From the NCBI RefSeq assembly GCF_036327755.1, contig NZ_CP109596.1:744001-808000 (forward strand): a stretch of DNA of 64,000 nt, written 5' to 3'. Below are positions 8,276 through 16,329 of the stretch, piece after piece. The stretch's first letter is position 1. Each line of letters starts with the position of its first letter. The position numbers and the translations under genes are program-made. The notes under the pieces were generated by a model. That model had not been told where the DNA came from. It saw only the letters and a program-made list of their open reading frames with translations, and did not search any database. This stretch comes from Nocardia sp. NBC_01503 (GTDB lineage Bacteria > Actinomycetota > Actinomycetes > Mycobacteriales > Mycobacteriaceae).

Positions 8276-9459
8276 CGCGGGATGTGGATCCCGGCCAAAA
8301 GCATGCCGGGATGACGAAGGGCGGCAGCGCCGAAACCGCGAAGGGCGACAGCGCCGAGCTGGGGCGCGATGGCGTGTGGGCCGCGCCGGGGCGGGTGAAC
8401 ATCATCGGGGAGCACACCGATTACAACGGCGGCTATATGCTGCCGATCGCCTTGCCACACACCGTATCCTGCGCGGTAACCCGGCGGGCGGACGAGACCG
8501 TGCGGGTATCGTCGCGACAACAGGACGGCGGGTGGGTCGCCGCGCCGATCGACGGATTGGACGATGCCTCGATCACCGGGTGGGCGCGGTATCCACTGGG
8601 CGTGGTGCGCGAGTTCCAGCGGCGGGGATATCGACTCCCGGGAGTGGATCTGGCGCTCGACGGCAATGTGCCCGCCGGGGCCGGACTCTCCTCCTCGGCG
8701 GCGGTGGAATGCGCTGTGGCGGTGGCACTTCGGGATCTGTTCGCACCGGGGATCGGCGATGACGAACTCGTCGATATCGCGCACACCGCGGAGAACGACT
8801 ATGTCGGGGTACCCAGCGGGATTCTGGACCAGTCCGCCTCCATCCATTGCACGGCCGGTCATGCGCTCTTCCTCGATGCGAATACCGGTGCGCGCGAACA
8901 GGTTCCATTCGATCTGGCAGCCTCGGAGCTGGCACTGCTGGTGGTCGACACCAATGCGCCACACCAGCTGGTCGGCGGTGAGTACGCCGAACGCCGCACC
9001 CAATGTGAAAGGGCCGCAGCTGAACTCGGGGTGAAGCTGCTGCGCGAGATCACCGATCCCAGCGCCGTCGATCGACTGAGCGATCCGGTATTGCGCCGTC
9101 GCGCCCGGCACGTGGTCACCGAGAACGCGCGCGTGCTCGAGGTCGTCCAACTATTGTCGGCGGGTAGCGATCCGAGACTGATCGGCCCTACCCTCTCCGC
9201 GGCGCACGCCTCACTCCGCGACGACTTCGAGGTCTCCACCGAAGAACTCGACACTGCGGTCGAAATAGCCTGTGCCACAGGTGCGTATGGAGCTCGCATG
9301 GTCGGCGGCGGCTTCGGCGGCAGTATTATCGCCCTGGTCGACGCGGCAGCCGTGGCGGGTATCGCGGCCAATATCGACGACGGCTTCCTGCGCCACGCCT
9401 TCGCCCCGCCGCGCTCCTTCGTCGCAATCGCATCAGCGGGCGCACAACGAATCGGTTGA
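8272..9459 (+). CDS. galK: Galactokinase
   Basis: Phosphorylates galactose at C1. GHMP-kinase hallmarks are all present: PGRVNIIGEHTDYNGGY near the N terminus (substrate binding), PAGAGLSSSAAVE (ATP loop) and GARMVGGGFGGS near the C terminus. Two starts are possible: GTG 8272, overlapping the galT stop by four bases (395 residues), or ATG 8311. The sequence between them is a copy of the window's 32-bp palindromic repeat, so a GTG start would translate the repeat as a non-homologous N-terminal leader of about 14 residues. The conserved domain only begins near residue 36, so the leader is dispensable for the fold. Confidence 0.93.
   Translation: MTRDVDPGQKHAGMTKGGSAETAKGDSAELGRDGVWAAPGRVNIIGEHTDYNGGYMLPIALPHTVSCAVTRRADETVRVSSRQQDGGWVAAPIDGLDDASITGWARYPLGVVREFQRRGYRLPGVDLALDGNVPAGAGLSSSAAVECAVAVALRDLFAPGIGDDELVDIAHTAENDYVGVPSGILDQSASIHCTAGHALFLDANTGAREQVPFDLAASELALLVVDTNAPHQLVGGEYAERRTQCERAAAELGVKLLREITDPSAVDRLSDPVLRRRARHVVTENARVLEVVQLLSAGSDPRLIGPTLSAAHASLRDDFEVSTEELDTAVEIACATGAYGARMVGGGFGGSIIALVDAAAVAGIAANIDDGFLRHAFAPPRSFVAIASAGAQRIG
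8284..8315 (+). repeat. 32-bp interspersed palindromic repeat, copy 1
   Basis: Imperfect palindrome with arms ATCCCGGC and GCCGGGAT around a CAAAAGCAT-like centre. This copy is identical, in reverse orientation, to the one at 9469-9500. It lies at the galT-galK junction and overlaps the 5' end of galK. REP-like or small MITE-like element. Confidence 0.8.
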
Positions 9460-9468
9460 GCCATCCCC

Positions 9469-9500
9469 GTCATCCCGGCATGCTTTTGGCCGGGATCCAC
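9469..9500 (-). repeat. 32-bp interspersed palindromic repeat, copy 2
   Basis: Exact reverse complement of the 8284-8315 copy. It lies ten bases after the galK stop and before galM. Its flank (ACACCGG) is shared with the copy at 33159. Confidence 0.8.
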
Positions 9501-9540
9501 ACCGGTCAACCGATCCCCAGCAGACACCAGGAGTGAATCG

Positions 9541-10341
9541 ATGAGCGACGCGAATGTCGATCTGGCAGCGGGCGATGCGCGCATGAGCGTCGATACCGGA
9601 ACCGGGCGGGTTACGTCCTTCCGAATCGGCGAGCACGAGGTACTCACTCCAGGAGCGCATTTCGGCGAATTCCCGATGGCCCCGTGGTGCGGGCGGATGC
9701 GGGACGGGGTACTCACCTGGCGCGGCACCGTCCACGAGTTTCCGCGCAATGACGGACCCCATGCCATTCACGGACTGGTACGTCAGCATCCGTGGGAGAT
9801 TCGCGGCCACTCGGAGGCGAGCATCGTGCTGACGCAACGACTCGCACCGCCGTGGCCGTTCCCGGGCGAAGTCACCCGGTCGATCGAGCTCACGCCGGAG
9901 TCCGCGTCCTTCGGTATGACCGTCACAGCGGAGTCGGAACCCTTTCCGGCACAAGCCGGTTGGCATCCGTGGTTCGCCCGGCGCTTGAATACCGGCGGCG
10001 ACCTGGAATTGGATTTCGAGCCCGCCTGGCAGGAGCATCGCGGCCCGGACCATCTGCCCGACGGCACCCGCATCCCGCCGCTGCCCGGCCCCCGGGACGA
10101 CTGCTTCGGTATGCCCGATGGCGTGCGGGCCACGCTGACCTGGCCCGGGGCACTCGAACTGACGGTGACCAGTCCGCTGGAGTGGGTCGTCATCTACGAC
10201 ATGCCCGCGGACAGCGTCTGTGTCGAACCACAGTCCGGTCCGCCCGACGGCCTCAATACCCTGCCGCGGGCGGTCACCCCCGAGTCCCCGCTGCGCTGTG
10301 CGATGCGGTGGCGCTGGCGGAGCCTCGAGGGTGTCGAATAA
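9541..10341 (+). CDS. Aldose 1-epimerase family protein (galactose mutarotase)
   Basis: Interconverts alpha and beta anomers of galactose or a related hexose, feeding GalK. The 266-residue protein has the galactose-mutarotase beta-sandwich motifs: HAIHGLV (His77), WHPWFAR (second catalytic His) and the C-terminal VCVEPQSGPPDGLN, whose glutamate would be the general base. CAGGAG precedes the ATG by eight bases. It follows galK by 81 bases, with one palindromic repeat between, and completes a compact galactose operon. It converges on the next gene with only three bases between stops. Confidence 0.88.
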   Translation: MSDANVDLAAGDARMSVDTGTGRVTSFRIGEHEVLTPGAHFGEFPMAPWCGRMRDGVLTWRGTVHEFPRNDGPHAIHGLVRQHPWEIRGHSEASIVLTQRLAPPWPFPGEVTRSIELTPESASFGMTVTAESEPFPAQAGWHPWFARRLNTGGDLELDFEPAWQEHRGPDHLPDGTRIPPLPGPRDDCFGMPDGVRATLTWPGALELTVTSPLEWVVIYDMPADSVCVEPQSGPPDGLNTLPRAVTPESPLRCAMRWRWRSLEGVE

Positions 10342-10344
10342 GGA

Positions 10345-10674
10345 TCAGTAGCGGTCGACGACCTCGGCGTCGATTACCGCGTCACCGGCGGCCGACGGCG
10401 TCGGCTTGACCGTATCTGCCTGCGCGACAGGGAATTCCGGCTCATCGTCGAAATCCTCGTCGGCCAGTGAATCGGCCCGGTTGGCGCGCGCGTCCTGCGC
10501 GGCCGCCGCGGCGGCCTCACGCATTTCGATGGCGTCGGTGATCCAGTCGCCGATCTCCTTGGTCACCTCCGCGACGGTCCCGGTGATGATCGAGGCGATC
10601 GCGCCGACGTGCCGTGCTCCGGACGACGTCAGTTCCTGGATCAGATCCTTATTGCTCTCGAATTTGGAGATCAT
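10345..10674 (-). CDS. Small helical protein coupled to the desaturase
   Basis: A 109-residue protein starting with a helical KFESNKDLIQELTSSGARHVGAIASIITGTVAEVTKEIGDWITDAIEM segment and ending in a low-complexity acidic tail. Its ATG directly abuts the TAA of the desaturase with no gap, so it is very likely translated by reinitiation. No family is recognised. Position suggests an accessory or stability factor for the membrane desaturase, but that is inference. Confidence 0.6.
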   Translation of the reverse strand: MISKFESNKDLIQELTSSGARHVGAIASIITGTVAEVTKEIGDWITDAIEMREAAAAAAQDARANRADSLADEDFDDEPEFPVAQADTVKPTPSAAGDAVIDAEVVDRY

Positions 10675-11823
10675 TTACACGCCCACTTCGCTGTCCTGCC
10701 CCCGGCGCACCACGATAACACCGGCAGGTTGCGGCTTCCCGGCGAGCACGGGAGGCAGTGCGAGTTTGAAGAGCTTGGCCCAGACCGAACCGATCTGCTG
10801 GCTGAAGCTGCCGGTGTTGTACGGCAGACCGTGCTTCTCGCACAGCGCCTTCACCTCGGGCGCGATCTCCGGGTACCGGTTGGCGGGCAGATCCGGGAAG
10901 AGGTGGTGCTCGATCTGATGCGAGAGGTTGCCGCTCATGATGTGAAACAGGCGGCTGCCGTCGATATTGGCCGACCCCAGCATCTGACGTACATACCACT
11001 CACCCTGGGTCTCCTCGGCACAGTCCTCCTCGGAGAACGTCTGTACACCCGATGGAAAGTGACCGCAGAAGATGATCGAGAAGGTCCACAGGTTGCGCAC
11101 GATATTGGCGGTGAAGTTACCGGCCAGCGTGGACAGGAACAGCGGCCCGGTCAGCGCCGGGAACACCACGTAATCCTTGAGCACCTGCCGACCGGCCTTG
11201 CGGATCTGGCCCTTGAGCAGTGCCTTCACATCCAGCCACTTACGCTTGCCCTGGACGATGTTCTCCACCTCCAGGTCGTGCCCCATCACGCCCCATTCGA
11301 ACGCCAGCATGAGGAAGAACGCGTACACCGGATTGCCCAGCCGCAGCGGATTCCACGGCTGCGCCTCGTCCACGCGCAGGATGCCGTAGCCGATATCGCG
11401 GTCCATACCGTGGATGTTGGTGTACGTGTGGTGCATGTAGTTGTGCGAGTGCCGCCACTGATCGGACGGGCAGACCGTATCCCATTCGAAGACCCGCGAG
11501 TTCAGGCCGGGTTCACGCATCCAGTCGTACTGGCCGTGCATGACATTGTGGCCGATCTCCATATTGTCGAGAATCTTCGAGACCGACAGCGCGGCCACGC
11601 CCGCCAGCCAGAACGGCGGCAGGAAGCCCAGGTACATCAGGCCGCGGCCGGCGATCTCGAAACCGCGCTGCGCCTTGATGATCGAGTAGATGTATTCGCG
11701 ATCCCGCTCGCCCAGATCGTCGGTGACGCGGGCGCGGATCTCATCGAGTGCCGCGCCGATCTCCTCGATCTGCTCGCGGCTCAGTACGACGGGACCTGCG
11801 GGTGTTTCGGTAAGCATCGCCAT
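10675..11823 (-). CDS. Acyl-CoA/fatty acid desaturase (DesA3-like, membrane di-iron)
   Basis: Introduces a cis double bond into acyl chains using a di-iron centre, electrons from the adjacent reductase and oxygen. All three histidine boxes are present: HNVMH at 92-96, HSHNYMHH at 125-132 and HQIEHH near 300. Hydrophobic segments flank them as in integral-membrane desaturases. The length, 382 residues, is normal. It lies 12 bases downstream of the reductase, the same pairing as Rv3229c/Rv3230c (DesA3 and its oxidoreductase) in M. tuberculosis. It probably makes oleoyl chains for membrane lipids. Confidence 0.9.
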   Translation of the reverse strand: MAMLTETPAGPVVLSREQIEEIGAALDEIRARVTDDLGERDREYIYSIIKAQRGFEIAGRGLMYLGFLPPFWLAGVAALSVSKILDNMEIGHNVMHGQYDWMREPGLNSRVFEWDTVCPSDQWRHSHNYMHHTYTNIHGMDRDIGYGILRVDEAQPWNPLRLGNPVYAFFLMLAFEWGVMGHDLEVENIVQGKRKWLDVKALLKGQIRKAGRQVLKDYVVFPALTGPLFLSTLAGNFTANIVRNLWTFSIIFCGHFPSGVQTFSEEDCAEETQGEWYVRQMLGSANIDGSRLFHIMSGNLSHQIEHHLFPDLPANRYPEIAPEVKALCEKHGLPYNTGSFSQQIGSVWAKLFKLALPPVLAGKPQPAGVIVVRRGQDSEVGV

Positions 11824-11835
11824 GATGTGCTCCCC

Positions 11836-12897
11836 TCAAATAGCGATGTCGACGTCCCCGACGGGGGCGTTGATACAGAGTTGGATGGGCTGGTCGGGGT
11901 CCGCGTCGACCTCGCCGGTTCGCAGGTTGCGGGTGCAACCGGTGCGTTTGACGGCCGTGCAGGTGAAGCAAATCCCCATGCGGCAGCCGTATTCGGGGGT
12001 GAGACCGGCGACTTCGGCCTGCTCGAGCAGGCTCGCGCCGGTGTTCTCGATGGTCTTCCCACTGCCGGAGAAAGTAATCTCGCCCTCGGCGGTGGCGGGA
12101 TCGCCGGGCGCGACGGTGAGGACGAACTCCTCGCTGTGCAGCCGGTCGGCCAGCTGTTCGGCCTCGTAGACGGTGCGCACGGCCTTCATGAGTCCGGGCG
12201 GGCCGCAGAGGTAGGTCTGCGCGGACGCGAACCACGGCGCGAGGCGCTCCAGCTCGTCGTAGCTGAAATTCGCGTCGGTGCCGAGCTCGGGGTACAGCAT
12301 TTCGACCCGGAAGTTGTTGTGCTGCAGGGCGAGCGCCTCCAGCTCGGTGCGATGCGGCACATACTCCGGTGAACGGTTGTAGTGCAGGAACAACACTTTG
12401 CCCGCATACCCTTCGGTGGCGAGCGTACGCAGCATGGACAGCGCGGGGGTGATGCCGCTGCCGCCGGTGATCAGCACGATCCGGTCCGGCCGCTGCTCCG
12501 GCAGATGGAAAATCCCTGCCGCGGGTGCGAGGTCGACCACCATGCCGGGAATCGCGTTCTCGTGCAGGTAGTTCGAGACCAGGCCGTGCGGATGCGCCTT
12601 GACGGTGAGTTCGATGTGCCTGTCGCGGCGGCGGTCACTGTTCACCGGTGAATAGCAACGGGTGTGGCGCACACCGTCGATGACCACGCCGATCTGTACG
12701 TACTGCCCCGCCACATGCCCCTGCCACTGCCGGGTCGGGCGCAGCGTGAGCGTCACCGAGCCGACCGCACTGCGGCGCACATGGGTGATCTCCGCGCGCA
12801 TCTGGCGCAGCGTGAAGGTGGGCCGGACCAGCTCCAGGTAGCGGTCCAGCGGATGCGGGGTGGTCAGTTTCTCCACGAGGTCGATGAGTCCAACCAT
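11836..12897 (-). CDS. Ferredoxin reductase fusion (FAD, NADPH, 2Fe-2S), desaturase electron donor
   Basis: The start is the ATG at 12897, which has AGGAGG eight bases upstream; an earlier ATG at 12972 would lie in the promoter region. The 353-residue protein has an FAD-binding barrel (RCYSPVNS), an NAD(P)-binding domain (LITGGSGITPALSML, YLCGPPGLM) and a C-terminal plant-type 2Fe-2S ferredoxin with cysteines in C-x4-C-x2-C (YGCRMGICFTC) and a distant LCIN. It passes electrons from NADPH to the desaturase encoded next. First gene of the three-gene operon and divergent from the TetR regulator. Confidence 0.9.
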   Translation of the reverse strand: MVGLIDLVEKLTTPHPLDRYLELVRPTFTLRQMRAEITHVRRSAVGSVTLTLRPTRQWQGHVAGQYVQIGVVIDGVRHTRCYSPVNSDRRRDRHIELTVKAHPHGLVSNYLHENAIPGMVVDLAPAAGIFHLPEQRPDRIVLITGGSGITPALSMLRTLATEGYAGKVLFLHYNRSPEYVPHRTELEALALQHNNFRVEMLYPELGTDANFSYDELERLAPWFASAQTYLCGPPGLMKAVRTVYEAEQLADRLHSEEFVLTVAPGDPATAEGEITFSGSGKTIENTGASLLEQAEVAGLTPEYGCRMGICFTCTAVKRTGCTRNLRTGEVDADPDQPIQLCINAPVGDVDIAI

Positions 12898-12974
12898 GCG
12901 GGCCTCCTGTCGCGTCGCCGGGCTGGGCGACGCCCTTCGCTTAAATGATGAGCACTCGATTTCGGTGCACATCT

Positions 12975-12993
12975 GTACACTGAACTAGTGTGC
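12975..12993. promoter_or_regulatory. Inverted repeat between desaturase operon and TetR gene
   Basis: ACACT at 12977-12981 and AGTGT at 12987-12991 form an inverted repeat with a 5-base centre; G12975 and C12993 extend it past one mismatch. It lies in the divergent promoter region, as expected for the operator of the adjacent TetR-family regulator. A second repetitive motif, three spaced GAA(C/T)G(A)ATG-like units at 13048-13074, lies nearer the regulator start. Confidence 0.5.
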
Positions 12994-13062
12994 CGCGTAG
13001 AGGCCATCGAGTTCAACCGGCAGTTCGTGTGACCCACACGACATCTCGCGAATGGAACGAAT

Positions 13063-13710
13063 GTGAACGAATGTATGCTCATCGACGTGAGCGAGCAGGC
13101 AGCAACCAGAGTCGAGCGCAAGGAACGCACTCGCGCGGCATTACTGGACGGCACCCTCGCATTGGCCGCCGACCGCGGCTTCGCAGCCCTGAGCCTGCGT
13201 GAGATCGCCCGCTCCGCGGGCATCGTCCCCACCGCCTTCTACCGGCACTTCACCTCCCTCGACGAGCTCGGCACCACCCTGGTCGAGGAGGGCGTCCGCC
13301 AACTTCGGCTGGCGCTGCGCGAAATGCGCCGCACCCCCGACGCCCGCCTCGCCGAGACCGTCCGCTTCGTCTTCGAACAGGTCGACAGCAAAACCGACCT
13401 CTGGGGTTTCCTGATCCGCGAACGCCACGGCGGTTCGGCGGCCCTGCGCGGCGCCATCGCCGTCGAAATGCAGCTCATCGTCCGCGAACTCGTGGTGGAC
13501 CTGTCCCGGGTGCGCACCCTGGACCACTGGTCCCCCGAAGACCTCGAACTCGCCGCCGACCTCATAGTCGCCACGGTCGCCGACCGCATCGCCGACTATG
13601 TCGTAGCCACCCCGCGCGAACGCCCTCGCATCGTCGACCGGGTCGTCCTGCATGTGCGCCTCATCGCGCTCGGCATGGGCGCATGGGACCCGGACGCCGC
13701 TACCGCTTAG
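13063..13710 (+). CDS. TetR-family regulator divergent from desaturase operon
   Basis: A 215-residue protein with a classical N-terminal TetR HTH (LSLREIARSAGIVPTAFYRHFTSLDEL) and a helical ligand domain. The start is uncertain: GTG 13063, ATG 13075 and GTG 13087 are all in frame and none has a clear ribosome site. Because it is divergent from a desaturase/reductase pair it probably senses acyl-CoA or fatty-acid saturation, as DesT does in Pseudomonas; that is inference from context. It converges on the MFS gene with four bases between stops. Confidence 0.82.
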   Translation: MNECMLIDVSEQAATRVERKERTRAALLDGTLALAADRGFAALSLREIARSAGIVPTAFYRHFTSLDELGTTLVEEGVRQLRLALREMRRTPDARLAETVRFVFEQVDSKTDLWGFLIRERHGGSAALRGAIAVEMQLIVRELVVDLSRVRTLDHWSPEDLELAADLIVATVADRIADYVVATPRERPRIVDRVVLHVRLIALGMGAWDPDAATA

Positions 13711-13714
13711 CGGT

Positions 13715-15043
13715 TCAGCGACCTCGGAGATCATCCGCCCGCACCGGGACCAGCGCGGCCAGGCCCAGCGCCAATACCAGGACAATGCCGATAATACCCG
13801 CGCGCTCCGAGCCGAATGCCCAGACGAAGAAACCGAAAAGGATAGGGGCCAGGAAGGATACGGCACGGCCGGTGGTGGCGTAGAGGCCGAACATCTGGCC
13901 TTCGCGGCCCGGCTTGGTGAGGCGCACCAGGAAGGTACGCGCCGAAGACTGTGCGGGGCCGACGAATACGGTGAGCAGCAGGCCGAAGATCCAGAACATG
14001 AGCGGGCCGGAGACCACCAGCAGGGCCAGGCCGCAGACGATCATCGCGGCGAGGGACACCACGATGACGGGTTTGGGGCCGATGCGGTCGTCGAAGCGGC
14101 CCGCGGTGATCGCACCAAGGGCGGCAACGACATTCGCGGCTATGCCGAAGAGCAGGACGTCGGAGTCGGCGATACCGTAGACGCGGACCGCCAGCACCGC
14201 GCCGAAGGTGAAGACACCCGCCAGGCCGTCGCGGAAGACGGCGCTGGCGAAGAGGAAGCCGACCGCGCGGCGGTCGTCGCGCCAGAGTTCACGGACATCG
14301 CGCCACAGGACGCGATAGGCGTCGGTGATTTTGCGGGTGTCCGCGCCGGGATCGGCGGTGGTGCGGGGTAATTCGGGGACGAAGAGGAACAGTGGAACCG
14401 CGAAGGCGGCGAACCAGACTGCCGCCACCAGGGCCACCAGGCGGATATTGAGACCGTCGTCGATGGGGACACCGAGTAGTCCGCGGTAGTCGCCCTTACC
14501 GGAGATGAAGCCGAAATAGACGATGAGCAGCAGCATGATGCCGCCGAAATAGCCCATGGCCCAGCCGAATCCGGAGACCCGGCCGACCGTGCCGGGCGTG
14601 GAGACCTGACGCAGCATCGAGTTGTACGGCACATGCGAGAGCTCGAAGGTCGCCGAACCGATACCGAGCAGCACCAGGCCCAGCCACAGGTAGTGGTAGT
14701 CCTTGTGCACGAAAAACATTGCGGCCATGAGCATTACGGTGATCGAGGTCAGCACGCCCAGCGACAGCTTGCGCTTGGCGGTGGCATCGAAGAACTGCCC
14801 GCTCACCGGGGCCGTCAACGCCACCACCAAACCCGCCAGCCCCAGTGCCCAGCCCAGCCAGGCGCTCGCCGACACTCCCCCGGGCAGATCCTCGCCCACC
14901 TTATCGGTCAGATACACCGAGAAGACGAAGGTCAGAATCACCGCGTTGAACGCGGCCCCGCCCCAATCCCACAGCCCCCAAGCCAGTACCGGCCCGCGCC
15001 CCGCAGCCGACCCGATCGTCTCCCGCCCGGAAACCTCAGCCAT
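13715..15043 (-). CDS. MFS transporter, UMF1/Atg22-like
   Basis: A 442-residue polytopic protein with about 12 hydrophobic segments. The N-terminal LAWGLWDWGGAAFNAVILTFVFSVYLTD and FELSHVPYNSML are characteristic of the UMF1 (Atg22-like) branch of the major facilitator superfamily. Conserved family loops (DATAKRKLSL; RFDDRIGPKP) sit between helices. The substrate is unknown; some relatives export amino acids. It stands alone between convergent TetR and MmyB-type genes. Confidence 0.82.
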   Translation of the reverse strand: MAEVSGRETIGSAAGRGPVLAWGLWDWGGAAFNAVILTFVFSVYLTDKVGEDLPGGVSASAWLGWALGLAGLVVALTAPVSGQFFDATAKRKLSLGVLTSITVMLMAAMFFVHKDYHYLWLGLVLLGIGSATFELSHVPYNSMLRQVSTPGTVGRVSGFGWAMGYFGGIMLLLIVYFGFISGKGDYRGLLGVPIDDGLNIRLVALVAAVWFAAFAVPLFLFVPELPRTTADPGADTRKITDAYRVLWRDVRELWRDDRRAVGFLFASAVFRDGLAGVFTFGAVLAVRVYGIADSDVLLFGIAANVVAALGAITAGRFDDRIGPKPVIVVSLAAMIVCGLALLVVSGPLMFWIFGLLLTVFVGPAQSSARTFLVRLTKPGREGQMFGLYATTGRAVSFLAPILFGFFVWAFGSERAGIIGIVLVLALGLAALVPVRADDLRGR

Positions 15044-15099
15044 CCGCGCAGCTTAGGCGGAACGCACCGCGAGCCGATGCATTCCCGGCAAAGGCGCGC

Positions 15100-16227
15100 T
15101 CAGGCCGGAGCTCCCGAATGCGATTCGGCGAAATGCTCCAGCCAGGGCCGCTCCCGCTCCTCCACACTCATGGCGAGCAGCGCACGCAGCGCGGTCCAGC
15201 CGTCCTCGTCGGCCGGAGTCATGATCTGGACCCAGGCGCCCACGATCGACGGCAGCGACATGCTGGTCATGATCATGTCCACATCCTTGGTCACCAGATT
15301 GCGAATCGCCCTGGTGCGCCCCACCGGGAAGCCCACATCGTTGCGCGCCCACAATTCCGCGAACAAGGGACTGTCCGAACACATTTGATCGATGAAGTCC
15401 ACCCACACCGGGTCGTGCAGATTCTTGACGTAGGCGGCGCGCAGGTAGCCGACCATCCGCCCCAGGTACTCCTTGTTCGCGGTATACGGATTACAGCACG
15501 CGGGCGTGAGGAACACCTTCCGCAGAATGTTCTTGGTCCCGACGAGGAAGCCGGGAAACAGCGCGGCGTAGGCGCCGTTGTGGGCGAGCACGTCATAGCG
15601 CGCGGAGCAGAGCACCGCGGGCAGCGGGTACAGATGATCCAGAATCATCTGTATTTCCTCCAGCACCGGCTCGGCCACGTGCAGTGTGGGAATCGCGGGC
15701 ACATCGGCCAGTGCGTACAGGTGCGCGCGCTCCACCCCGTCCAGGCCCAGCGTGCGTGAAATGGCATCCAGCACCTGCACACTCACCTTGATATCGCGGC
15801 CCTGCTCCAGCCACGTGTACCAGGTGACCCCCACCCCCGAGAGCTGTGCGACCTCCTCGCGCCGCAACCCGGGCGTGCGCCGCCGCGATCCCACCGGCAG
15901 CCCCACCTCCTGCGGCGTGATCCGAGCCCGCCGCGACTTCAAGAACGCGGACAACTCCTCGCGCCGCGTCTTGCGCACGGCTCGCGCATCAGCCGCAACG
16001 GGATTCGCCCCATCCGTACCCGCGACCGGAGCGGATTCGGCGGTGAGCAATTCGGCGGGGCGGGACAACCCACTCCAGCGCGCGCCGATATCCGGTCCGA
16101 AGGCGATCGAGCCGGGCGGCTCGCGGTGCGACGGATCCGCGTCCGGGGTGGTGCGCTCGGCCGGGTCACCGTCCACCGGGTGACCGGTGGTCGTCGCGGT
16201 CGCGTTATTCCTGGCTGCGGAGTTCAC
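15100..16227 (-). CDS. MmyB-type XRE regulator
   Basis: An N-terminal Ala/Pro-rich stretch leads to a lambda-type HTH (RREELSAFLKSRRARITPQEVGLP, RRTPGLRREEVAQLSGVGVTWYTWLEQGRDI), followed by the MmyB ligand-binding PAS-like domain (LPAVLCSARYDVLAHNGAYAALF; FIDQMCSDSPLFAELWARNDV). The family usually lacks the first 100 residues seen here, so the GTG at 16227 is only one option; GTG 15978 is nearer the conserved start but has no ribosome site. MmyB regulators often control a neighbouring redox enzyme or transporter; the MFS gene starting 103 bases away on the other strand is the obvious target. Confidence 0.82.
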   Translation of the reverse strand: MNSAARNNATATTTGHPVDGDPAERTTPDADPSHREPPGSIAFGPDIGARWSGLSRPAELLTAESAPVAGTDGANPVAADARAVRKTRREELSAFLKSRRARITPQEVGLPVGSRRRTPGLRREEVAQLSGVGVTWYTWLEQGRDIKVSVQVLDAISRTLGLDGVERAHLYALADVPAIPTLHVAEPVLEEIQMILDHLYPLPAVLCSARYDVLAHNGAYAALFPGFLVGTKNILRKVFLTPACCNPYTANKEYLGRMVGYLRAAYVKNLHDPVWVDFIDQMCSDSPLFAELWARNDVGFPVGRTRAIRNLVTKDVDMIMTSMSLPSIVGAWVQIMTPADEDGWTALRALLAMSVEERERPWLEHFAESHSGAPA

Positions 16228-16329
16228 CGTTCCATAGTGACCGCATTCGGCACCCGTATCCAGGTGGTGGCAGTACCCGTATAAGCAGACTCCTGTTACC
16301 GGCTCGAGCGGCGGCGCAGGCTCGGTCAC

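Noticed and set aside
10609..12372. A 587-codon frame antisense to the desaturase and reductase
   Set aside because: Shadow of two well-supported genes; His- and Gly-rich translation without a fold.
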